The position numbers and the translations under genes are program-made. 9,488 bases of DNA from an uncultured Bacteroidales bacterium (lineage in GTDB: Bacteria; Bacteroidota; Bacteroidia; Bacteroidales; P3), in the NCBI GenBank assembly GCA_910586395.1, contig CAJUFX010000017.1, positions 1 to 9,488 on the forward strand. The letters run 5' to 3'. The notes beneath the pieces were generated by a model. That model saw nothing but the letters and a program-made list of their open reading frames with translations, was not told the DNA's origin and did not search any database. Shown here piece by piece: positions 1 through 5,769 of the stretch; position 1 is the first letter of the stretch, and each line of letters opens with the position of its first letter.

Positions 1-99
1 AAAACTTATAGCGATCTTTTCGCTATTGCTTGGTTTACAAAATGTCAATGAACTTTGACTTTCCTTTCGGTTGAACTGGCGTTCTCTCGAAAAGGAGTG
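1..99 (-). promoter_or_regulatory. Probable rRNA operon 5' leader with boxA-like motif (transcribed leftwards, gene outside window)
   Basis: This stretch has no convincing open reading frame and lies directly downstream, on the minus strand, of a strong Bacteroidota-type promoter. On that strand it contains AGTTCATTGACA (54 to 43), which resembles the boxA antitermination element and the GTTCTTTGACA-type motifs familiar from Bacteroidota rRNA leaders and spacers. A small hairpin follows, with 6-bp arms 8-13 and 21-26 (ATAGCG / CGCTAT). Leader, boxA-like element and the absence of coding potential together suggest the start of an rRNA operon whose 16S gene begins beyond position 1. The rRNA itself is not in the window, so this is inference. 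A tRNA operon or other stable RNA is the main alternative. Confidence 0.55.
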
Positions 100-130
100 C
101 AAAAGTACAACTCTTTTTTTAATCCGCAAA
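100..130 (-). promoter_or_regulatory. Bacteroidota-type promoter (-33 TTTG, -7 TACTTTTG), reading leftwards
   Basis: On the minus strand the -33 element TTTG (130-127) and the -7 element TACTTTTG (107-100) are separated by 19 bp. This matches the established Bacteroidota primary-sigma consensus TTTG-N19-21-TAnnTTTG exactly. Transcription would start near position 93 and run off the left edge. Just upstream (131-158) are alternating A- and T-tracts that could act as an UP-like element, in keeping with a strong stable-RNA promoter. The element stands about 20 bp beyond the U-tract of the hsp20 terminator, so hsp20 transcripts should end before reaching it. Confidence 0.72.
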
Positions 131-150
131 CTTTTTTCTGCTTTTTTTTC

Positions 151-180
151 AAAAAAAACGGGGCAGTATAAACTACCCCG
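151..180 (-). terminator. Rho-independent terminator of the hsp20 gene
   Basis: A hairpin has 9-nt arms at 180-172 and 167-159 around a 4-nt loop. It is followed on the minus strand by eight T residues (158-151). The single imperfect position is a G-U wobble when transcribed from the minus strand but a C-A mismatch on the plus strand. Both that and the T-run fix the direction as leftwards. It sits 43 bp past the hsp20 stop codon and separates that gene from the stable-RNA promoter to its left. Confidence 0.85.
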
Positions 181-223
181 TTCATTAACAACAATCTAAC
201 AATCCAAAGAAATTTCACTTTTT

Positions 224-712
224 TTAATGAATTTCTATCATCCGGTCGTTTTTCCGACGGTCTTCCTCGCTCATTTTCGGCAACTCGACCGTCAGAATAC
301 CGCTGTCCACCTTAGCCGAAATCCTGCTTTTATCCACATTTTCAGGCACTATAAAGTTTTTCTGAAACTTGGTATAGGCAAATTCGCGCCGCAGATAGCG
401 CACCTGAGACTTTTCAGCTCCCTCTTCAGCGGCTTTAGCTTCTTCTTTTTCTTGCATTTGCACTTCCGGCCGCCGTTCTTCCGCCTCGGTTTTCTTCTCC
501 ACGCTGACCATCAGACAACCGCTGTCGTCCAAGCGCAGGCTGAAATCCTCGCGGCTCATGCCGGGCATCGCCAATTCCAACTCGTAGGCTTTTTCGGTTT
601 CCTTGATATTGATAGCCGGGGTCGTCAGTTGCATTTTAGGCAACAATTCGTTTTCGAACAGACCGGCCAACATGCCGGGCAACCAGTTTTCATTTCTCTT
701 AAGTAACATCAT
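224..712 (-). CDS. hsp20: Small heat shock protein, Hsp20/alpha-crystallin family
   Basis: This is an ATP-independent cytoplasmic holdase chaperone that binds unfolding proteins in oligomers and passes them to the ATP-dependent chaperones. The protein has 162 residues. A short N-terminal arm (about 1-30) is followed by the alpha-crystallin domain (about 31-146). That domain shows the family signatures TPAINIKET, ELAMPGMSREDF, the YLRREFAYTKFQKNF strand, and VDSGILTVELPK. The C-terminal tail ends in an IEI motif (159-161), the IxI anchor used in oligomer assembly. Residues about 75-104 form an unusually long Glu/Lys-rich insert where relatives have a shorter charged loop. Two ATG codons stand in tandem; the first is preferred because AGGAGG lies 8 nt upstream. 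The gene appears monocistronic with its own terminator. I found no clean TAnnTTTG promoter upstream, so its regulation is unresolved. Family assignment is very secure. Confidence 0.96.
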   Translation of the reverse strand: MMLLKRNENWLPGMLAGLFENELLPKMQLTTPAINIKETEKAYELELAMPGMSREDFSLRLDDSGCLMVSVEKKTEAEERRPEVQMQEKEEAKAAEEGAEKSQVRYLRREFAYTKFQKNFIVPENVDKSRISAKVDSGILTVELPKMSEEDRRKNDRMIEIH

Positions 713-720
713 GATTTTGT

Positions 721-726
721 CCTCCT
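721..726 (-). promoter_or_regulatory. Strong Shine-Dalgarno of hsp20 (AGGAGG)
   Basis: On the minus strand AGGAGG is followed by 8 nt and then the tandem ATGATG. This is the only clear Shine-Dalgarno in the window. The starts of the adaptor, transporter, typA, hbd and crt genes all lack one, as is usual in Bacteroidota. It supports the first ATG (712-710) as the start and suggests hsp20 is translated in a less typical way for this phylum. Confidence 0.75.
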
Positions 727-753
727 GTTTTTTTGTTTTCTTTTTTATCCCGC

Positions 754-795
754 CTCCGACGGCAACCGCCGACGACGGAGACCGCTTCGTGCGGT
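754..795 (-). other. Two adjacent GC-rich hairpins in the hsp20 5' region
   Basis: The first hairpin has outer arms 754-758 and 776-780 (CTCCG / CGGAG) and an inner stem 760-763 / 768-771 (CGGC / GCCG) with a 4-nt loop. The second has perfect 5-bp arms 781-785 and 791-795 (ACCGC / GCGGT) around a 5-nt loop. They abut one another and lie 27 nt beyond the Shine-Dalgarno. Neither is followed by a T-run on either strand, so they are not ordinary terminators. If the hsp20 transcript starts to their right they form a structured 5' untranslated region. The ribosome binding site is not itself inside either stem. Function is unknown. Confidence 0.45.
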
Positions 796-1052
796 ACGCT
801 TTGCGTTAGAACAACTCCCGTGCCGAAACGGAAAACCGTCCAACCTAGCCCAAAACAAGACAAAAAGTCATTAAACACAAAGAAACAAGACAAATTGACA
901 CAGCTTATTCCCCGCCATTACACTATCATCACCACCACAAGCCCCACCCCACCTTGCACCGCCCATCCATTATACTATATATATTATATAGGTAGCATTG
1001 CGAAAATTTCAAGTCCGGCCGTTTTTTACTTTTTTTTTACGCTTTTTTATTT
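796..1052. other. Intergenic region between hsp20 and tRNA-Gln, no gene seen
   Basis: This is the outer part of the divergent region between hsp20 and tRNA-Gln. Open frames here are low-complexity translations without recognisable domains; one longer plus-strand frame runs straight through the tRNA gene and is rejected. The content is A-rich up to about 900, then C-rich, then an alternating A/T stretch at 970-990, then T-runs up to the tRNA promoter. The hsp20 promoter must lie here or within the hairpins. The best minus-strand match is TCAATTTG (898-891), one base off the -7 consensus and without a -33 TTTG, so I do not call it. Confidence 0.6.
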
Positions 1053-1060
1053 TACCTTTG
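1053..1060 (+). promoter_or_regulatory. -7 box of the tRNA-Gln promoter (TACCTTTG)
   Basis: TACCTTTG matches the Bacteroidota -7 consensus TAnnTTTG exactly and is followed by CA, as is common for stable-RNA promoters of the phylum. It lies 66 bp before the mature tRNA, so a 5' leader of roughly 60 nt would be removed by RNase P. No exact -33 TTTG is present at 19-21 bp upstream; only T-runs occupy that place, and they may contribute curvature or UP-like contacts. Confidence 0.65.
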
Positions 1061-1126
1061 CACTCGTTTTCGGGATGGGGTTCGGAAAAGCAAATGACCC
1101 CGACACAATACCCCGGACGCCAATAT

Positions 1127-1202
1127 TGTCCTATGGTGTAATTGGCAACACGTCAGATTCTGGATCTGAAGAGTCTAGGTTCGACCCCTAGTAGGACAAC
1201 CA
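1127..1202 (+). tRNA. trnQ: tRNA-Gln, anticodon CUG
   Basis: A full cloverleaf can be folded. The acceptor arms 1127-1133 and 1192-1198 (TGTCCTA / TAGGACA) pair perfectly. The D-stem is 1136-1139 / 1148-1151. The anticodon stem is 1153-1157 / 1165-1169 with loop TTCTGGA, giving CTG at 1160-1162. There is a 5-nt variable loop, and the T-stem 1175-1179 / 1187-1191 encloses loop TTCGACC. The discriminator is A (1199) and the CCA end is encoded (1200-1202). The weak U1-A72 first pair is characteristic of tRNA-Gln. It decodes CAG. It stands alone here, with a promoter before it and a terminator after it. Confidence 0.97.
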
Positions 1203-1207
1203 CTTCC

Positions 1208-1235
1208 GCCGACGGTTTTCGCCGGCTTTTTTTTT
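1208..1235 (+). terminator. Rho-independent terminator after tRNA-Gln
   Basis: The stem GCCG (1208-1211) / CGGC (1223-1226) continues, past one A-C mismatch, into CG/CG (1213-1214 / 1220-1221) around a 5-nt loop. It is followed by nine T residues (1227-1235). It begins 5 nt after the tRNA CCA end. The efflux adaptor start codon follows only 28 bp after the T-run, so incomplete termination here could feed the downstream operon. Confidence 0.8.
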
Positions 1236-1263
1236 AAATATTACGTACCTAAACCGCCTGCCC

Positions 1264-2475
1264 ATGCGTCTATCGCTATTCTACGCCTACGTAGGACTAA
1301 GCTTGTTTCTTTTTGTATCCTGCCAAAACCGCACATCCGCTCCGGATGAAAGGCCGGTACCGAGGCAAGTCCAAACATTGCATCCGGAAAGCCGCACACT
1401 GACAGAAAGTTACTCCTGTATCATCGTCGGCAACATGGACGTCGCCATCCGCCCGAAAATCACAGCCTTTATCGAACAACAGCATTTCAACGAAGGGGAT
1501 TTCGTAACGGAAGGGCAACTGTTGTTTACCTTGGAAGACGTACAGATCAAAGCGGCCATGAACGTGGCCGAAGCGAACATTCAGGTGGCGACCGCCCAAA
1601 TGGAGACGGCCGAACTGACGCTCAAAACCAAAGAAGCCTTACATCAGCGCAACATCATCAGCGACTACGACCTGCAGCTGGCGCGCAACGAGGTCAAGGT
1701 CAAGGCATCGCAACTGGCGCAGGCCCAAGCGCAACTTATCAACGCGCAACGCGAATACGCCTATACCCGTATCACCAGTCCGACCGACGGCATCGCCGGC
1801 GTCGTGACGATGAGCCCGGGCAACCTGATCAGCCCTACTTCGGAGAAAGCCTTGACGCAGATTTCCCAAATCAGCGTGATGCGGGCTTATTTTTCGATGA
1901 GCGAACGCCAGGCCCTCGCACTCTCGCGCCAATACGGTACGTTTCAAAACCTGATCGCCCAGATGCCGCCGATTCAGCTGCGGCTCTCGGACGGCAGCCT
2001 GTTTCCGCACATGGGCAAACTCATAACCGTGAGCGGCAGCGTGGACGCCAGCACGGGCGCCATCCGCGCGCGTGTCAATTTTCCCAACCCGGAATACAGT
2101 CTCAAAAGCGGCTATACCGGGACAATCTTGATTCCCTATACCGTGGATTCGGTGTTTGTGATACCGCAAAACGCCACGTTTGAAATCCAGAACCGCCGTT
2201 TCGTCTATGTGCTGGATACGGCGAGCCACCGGGTCAAATCGCGCGCCATCGATATCCACCCGCTCAACGACGGAAAGGATTTTGTCGTGCTTGACGGCCT
2301 AAAAAGCGGCGAACAAATCGTGACGGAGGGCGCGGCTTTCCTCAAAGAAGACCAGTTGATAGAACCGCTGCCGGCCGAAAACATCGAAAAAGCCGGGACA
2401 GCCGCAGCCGCCACGCCGGGTCAGGCCGAAAAAACCGCCGCAAACGCCACAACCGCCGCCCACGCGCGGCCTTAA
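1264..2475 (+). CDS. RND efflux pump periplasmic adaptor (membrane fusion lipoprotein, AcrA/MexA type)
   Basis: In a tripartite drug or solute exporter this subunit links the inner-membrane RND transporter to an outer-membrane channel. The 403-residue protein starts with a lipoprotein signal peptide whose lipobox ends FVSC, so Cys20 would be lipidated. The lipoyl domain is split into halves at about 58-91 (HFNEGDFVTEGQLLFTLED) and about 168-200 (TRITSPTDGIAGVV), flanking a coiled-coil hairpin of about 92-166 rich in Ala and Gln. A beta-barrel (about 203-295) and a membrane-proximal domain (about 296-368, with the typical GLKSGEQIVTEG) follow. The last 25 residues are an Ala/Thr-rich low-complexity tail. 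The ATG is preferred because the signal peptide begins there; no Shine-Dalgarno is visible. The transporter gene begins 11 bp after its stop, so the two are an operon. Substrates cannot be told from sequence. Confidence 0.94.
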   Translation: MRLSLFYAYVGLSLFLFVSCQNRTSAPDERPVPRQVQTLHPESRTLTESYSCIIVGNMDVAIRPKITAFIEQQHFNEGDFVTEGQLLFTLEDVQIKAAMNVAEANIQVATAQMETAELTLKTKEALHQRNIISDYDLQLARNEVKVKASQLAQAQAQLINAQREYAYTRITSPTDGIAGVVTMSPGNLISPTSEKALTQISQISVMRAYFSMSERQALALSRQYGTFQNLIAQMPPIQLRLSDGSLFPHMGKLITVSGSVDASTGAIRARVNFPNPEYSLKSGYTGTILIPYTVDSVFVIPQNATFEIQNRRFVYVLDTASHRVKSRAIDIHPLNDGKDFVVLDGLKSGEQIVTEGAAFLKEDQLIEPLPAENIEKAGTAAAATPGQAEKTAANATTAAHARP

Positions 2476-2486
2476 CCCGAACCGCC

Positions 2487-5400
2487 ATGAACGTAGAGAT
2501 TTTCATCAAACGGCCGGTTCTTTCCACCGTCATTTCGGTTTTAATCGTCATTTTGGGCTTGATTGGCTTGGTCTCGCTGCCGATTGAGCAATACCCCGAC
2601 ATCGCGCCGCCGACCATCAACGTATCCACGACTTATACGGGCGCGGACGCCCGCACGATTCTCAACAGCGTCATCGCGCCCTTGGAAGACGCCATCAACG
2701 GCGTGGAGGATATGAATTACATGGTCTCCAAAGCCACGAACGACGGCGGCGCGCAAATCACCGTCTATTTCCGGCAAGGCACCGACCCCGACATGGCGGC
2801 CGTGAACGTGCAGAACCGCGTGGCCAAAGCCACGAACCTGCTGCCGGCCGAAGTCGTGCGCGTGGGCGTGACGACGCGCAAGCGGCAGACCAGCACGCTG
2901 CTCATGTTCACGACCTACAGCCCCGATAACCGCTACGACGAGACTTTCATCGAAAACTACCTCAAAATAAATGTCGTGCCGCAGATCATGCGCGTCAAGG
3001 GCGTAGGCGACGCCTCGGCCTTCGGCTCGCACGACTACGCGATGCGGATTTGGTTGCGGCCGGACGTCATGGCGCAGTACAAACTTGTGCCGGCCGACAT
3101 TACGGCCGCCCTGGCGCAACAGAACATCGAGGCCGCGCCCGGCAAATTCGGCGAGAACTCGCAGCAGGCATTCCAATACATGCTGCGCTACAAGGGCCGT
3201 CTGCCCGAAGCCATCGACTACGAAAACATCGTGCTGGCCGTCAAGCCCAGCGGCGAGGAACTCAAACTCGGCGAGGTGGCGCGCGTGGAGATGAGCGCGC
3301 TCTCGTCCAACATCATCAGCGGCGGCATGGGGCATCCGGGCGCGACCGTGGCCGTCTATCAGATGCCCGGCTCCAACGCCACCCAGGTCATCAAAGACGT
3401 GGAGGCCGTCATCGAAAAGGCCGCCAAGGAGTTTCCGCAAGGCATGGCCTATGCCGAAATGCAGAATTCCAACGACTTTCTCTACGCTTCCATCCACAAG
3501 GTATTGCAAACGCTCATAGAAGCCTTCCTGCTCGTCTTTCTCGTCGTTTACCTGTTTTTGCAGGACTTCCGCTCCACGCTGATTCCGGCCATCGCCGTTC
3601 CCGTGGCCATCATCGGCACATTCATTTTCCTCAAACTGTTCGGTTTCTCCATCAACCTGCTGACGCTCTTCGCCCTCGTGCTCGCCATCGCGATTGTCGT
3701 GGACGACGCCATCGTGGTCGTGGAAGCCGTACACGCCAAATTGGACCAGAACTACGATTCGGCCCAAGTGGCCACGATCGACGCCATGCACGAGATTTCG
3801 GGCGCAATCGTCTCCATCACGCTGGTCATGGCCGCCGTCTTTATCCCGGTCACGTTCATCAGCGGCACCTCCGGCATTTTCTACACCCAGTTCGGCATCA
3901 CGCTGGCCGTGGCCATCCTCCTGTCGGCCGTCAACGCGCTGACGCTCTCCCCGGCCCTCTGCGCTATGTTCTTGAAACCGCACGGCGAAAAGCCGGTGGA
4001 AAAACGCCGGGTCATTGACTATTTCCATGCCGGATTCAACCGCCTGTTCGATACCGCGACCCAACACTACAAGAAATCGGTCAACCGTTTCATACGCCAT
4101 CCGTGGCTGTCGTTCGGACTGGTCGCCGTCTTTGCCGCCGCCCTGTTCCTGCTGATGCGCCATACGCCCAAAGGACTGGTTCCCAACGAAGACAACGGCG
4201 TCTTGTATATAGGCGTGACGCTACCGCCGGCCACGACGCTGTACCAGACCGACCTCGTCATGAACCGCATCGACAGCCTCATCGCGTCCCACCCGGCCAT
4301 CAAGTCCCGTTCCAAGATAACGGGCTTCGGCTTTATATCCGGCAACGGCAGCTGTTACGGCAACTTTACGATCAACCTCAAACATTGGGACGAACGGCGG
4401 GACTACCCGCTCAAACGCGTCACGGCCGATTTCAATAAATTGCTGAAAGACGAAGTGCGCGAAGCGCAGATCATGATTTTCTCACCGCCCATGATTGCGG
4501 GATTCAGCGCGACGAACGGCTTTGAATTCAGTTTGCAGGACAAACATGGCGGCGAAATCGACGATTTTTACGAGGTGGCGTTGCGTTTCATCGAAGACTT
4601 GAACAAACGGCCCGAAATCGCGTTCGCACGCACGTCATTCAACCCGCACTTCCCGCAATACATGGTGGATGTGGATGTACACAAATGCAAACAAGCCGGC
4701 ATCGGCCCCTCGGACGTACTCTCGGTCATGCAAGCCTACTTCGGCGGCCTGTATGTCTCCAACTTCAACCGTTTCGGCAAATTGTACCGCGTGATGCTGC
4801 AGGGTGACCCGACGATGACGACCGATCCGGAAGCCATGAAGAAAGTGTTTGTCCGGACCGCCAAGGGCATGGCGCCCATCGACCAATTCCTGAAAGTGGA
4901 ACGCGTATATGGTCCTGAAAACATCAACCGTTTCAACCTCTTTACCTCCATTGCCGTAAACGGCGTGCCGGCCGACGGCTACAGTTCCGGTGACGCCATC
5001 CGTGCCATAGAAGAAACCGCCGCCTCCGACCTGCCCACGGGCTACGGCTTCGAATTTGCCGGCATCACGCGCAACGAGCAGGAAGCCGGCGATACGGCCG
5101 GCCTGATTCTCGCGCTCTGCCTCGTCTTCGTCTATCTGCTGCTCTGCATCCAGTACGAGAGTTACATCCTGCCGCTCTCGGTCATCCTTTCGTTGCCGTT
5201 CGGTCTCGCGGGCTCGTTCCTCTTCGTGCGAATGCTTGGCCTGAACAATAATATCTACCTTCAGATTTCCCTGATCATGCTCATCGGCCTTTTAGCCAAA
5301 AACGCTATCCTGATTATCGAGTTCGCCTTGCAACGCCGCCAACAGGGACTGAGCATAACTTTGGCGGCCGCAGCGGGCGCGACGGCACGGCTACGCCCCA

Positions 5401-5690
5401 TTTTGATGACCTCCTTAGCCTTGATTTTCGGTCTTTTGCCGCTTGTCTTCTCGACCGGCGTCGGCTCGAACGGTAACCGCACGATCGGCGCGGGCGCCGT
5501 AGGCGGCATGCTCATCGGCATGATTTGCCAAATTTTCGTCGTACCGGTATTGTTCGTTGTCTTCGAAAAATGGCAGGAGCGGTTCAAACCCCTCACGCCG
5601 CCCAAGCCCGAACCACAGCCCATTCCGGTCTATAACCGGACGACGGAATCGGAGAACGAGACGGCGGATCAGCAGTATTATCTGGAATAA
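2487..5690 (+). CDS. RND multidrug efflux transporter, HAE1 family (AcrB/MexB type)
   Basis: This is the inner-membrane, proton-driven trimeric pump subunit that captures substrates from the periplasm or outer leaflet and passes them to the channel. At 1067 residues it has the full family length (about 1030-1050) plus a Pro-rich and acidic C-terminal tail (about 1036-1067). TM1 lies at about 10-30, followed by LPIEQYPDIAPP. The proton relay is intact: Asp406-Asp407 in TM4 (IAIVVDDAIVVVEAVH), Lys938 in TM10 (GLLAKNAILIIEFA) and Arg970 in TM11 (RLRPILMTSLA). Two large periplasmic loops are present, and the switch-loop region GFGFISGNGSCYG (613-625) corresponds to that of AcrB-type drug pumps rather than metal (HME) pumps. 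It is the second gene of the operon after the adaptor. No outer-membrane factor gene follows; a strong terminator lies directly after the stop. Family is certain; substrate is unknown. Confidence 0.97.
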   Translation: MNVEIFIKRPVLSTVISVLIVILGLIGLVSLPIEQYPDIAPPTINVSTTYTGADARTILNSVIAPLEDAINGVEDMNYMVSKATNDGGAQITVYFRQGTDPDMAAVNVQNRVAKATNLLPAEVVRVGVTTRKRQTSTLLMFTTYSPDNRYDETFIENYLKINVVPQIMRVKGVGDASAFGSHDYAMRIWLRPDVMAQYKLVPADITAALAQQNIEAAPGKFGENSQQAFQYMLRYKGRLPEAIDYENIVLAVKPSGEELKLGEVARVEMSALSSNIISGGMGHPGATVAVYQMPGSNATQVIKDVEAVIEKAAKEFPQGMAYAEMQNSNDFLYASIHKVLQTLIEAFLLVFLVVYLFLQDFRSTLIPAIAVPVAIIGTFIFLKLFGFSINLLTLFALVLAIAIVVDDAIVVVEAVHAKLDQNYDSAQVATIDAMHEISGAIVSITLVMAAVFIPVTFISGTSGIFYTQFGITLAVAILLSAVNALTLSPALCAMFLKPHGEKPVEKRRVIDYFHAGFNRLFDTATQHYKKSVNRFIRHPWLSFGLVAVFAAALFLLMRHTPKGLVPNEDNGVLYIGVTLPPATTLYQTDLVMNRIDSLIASHPAIKSRSKITGFGFISGNGSCYGNFTINLKHWDERRDYPLKRVTADFNKLLKDEVREAQIMIFSPPMIAGFSATNGFEFSLQDKHGGEIDDFYEVALRFIEDLNKRPEIAFARTSFNPHFPQYMVDVDVHKCKQAGIGPSDVLSVMQAYFGGLYVSNFNRFGKLYRVMLQGDPTMTTDPEAMKKVFVRTAKGMAPIDQFLKVERVYGPENINRFNLFTSIAVNGVPADGYSSGDAIRAIEETAASDLPTGYGFEFAGITRNEQEAGDTAGLILALCLVFVYLLLCIQYESYILPLSVILSLPFGLAGSFLFVRMLGLNNNIYLQISLIMLIGLLAKNAILIIEFALQRRQQGLSITLAAAAGATARLRPILMTSLALIFGLLPLVFSTGVGSNGNRTIGAGAVGGMLIGMICQIFVVPVLFVVFEKWQERFKPLTPPKPEPQPIPVYNRTTESENETADQQYYLE

Positions 5691-5725
5691 AAAAAGAGGC
5701 GTCCGCAGGTAGCGGACGCCTCTTT
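5689..5725. terminator. Shared bidirectional terminator between the efflux operon and typA
   Basis: A perfect 14-bp stem (5693-5706 / 5712-5725) encloses a 5-nt loop. Read on the minus strand it is followed by seven T residues (5695-5689, three of them also in the stem), a classic terminator for typA, whose stop codon is 44 bp upstream. Read on the plus strand it begins 2 bp after the transporter stop and is followed only by a weak T-rich stretch, so it probably ends or protects the efflux transcript as well. The arrangement suits convergent genes. Confidence 0.88.
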
Positions 5726-5769
5726 CCGTTTCAGGGCTCCGGGAACACCGTCCCGCCAGCCCGCAGGCC

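Noticed and set aside
227..706. Plus-strand open frame opposite hsp20
   Set aside because: It is the antisense of a confidently assigned Hsp20 gene; the Phe/His-rich translation has no recognisable content.
891..898. TCAATTTG on the minus strand as the hsp20 -7 box
   Set aside because: It is one base off TAnnTTTG and no TTTG lies 19-21 bp upstream; too weak to call.
970..990. Alternating A/T tract as an origin, operator or sigma-70 -10 element
   Set aside because: It is only imperfectly palindromic, has no repeated iterons or DnaA boxes near it, and the E. coli-type -10/-35 consensus does not apply to this phylum.
733..1191. Plus-strand open frame of about 150 codons between hsp20 and the efflux operon
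   Set aside because: It runs through most of the tRNA-Gln gene and the tRNA promoter, its translation is low-complexity with no domain, and no ribosome binding context is seen.
1127..1202. tRNA-Gln as an integration attachment site
   Set aside because: No integrase gene and no repeated tRNA 3'-end fragment was noticed elsewhere in the window.
2541..4163. Long minus-strand open frame opposite the RND transporter
   Set aside because: Its His/Asp/Gly/Arg-rich translation has no family signature and mirrors the codon bias of a certain, full-length transporter on the other strand.
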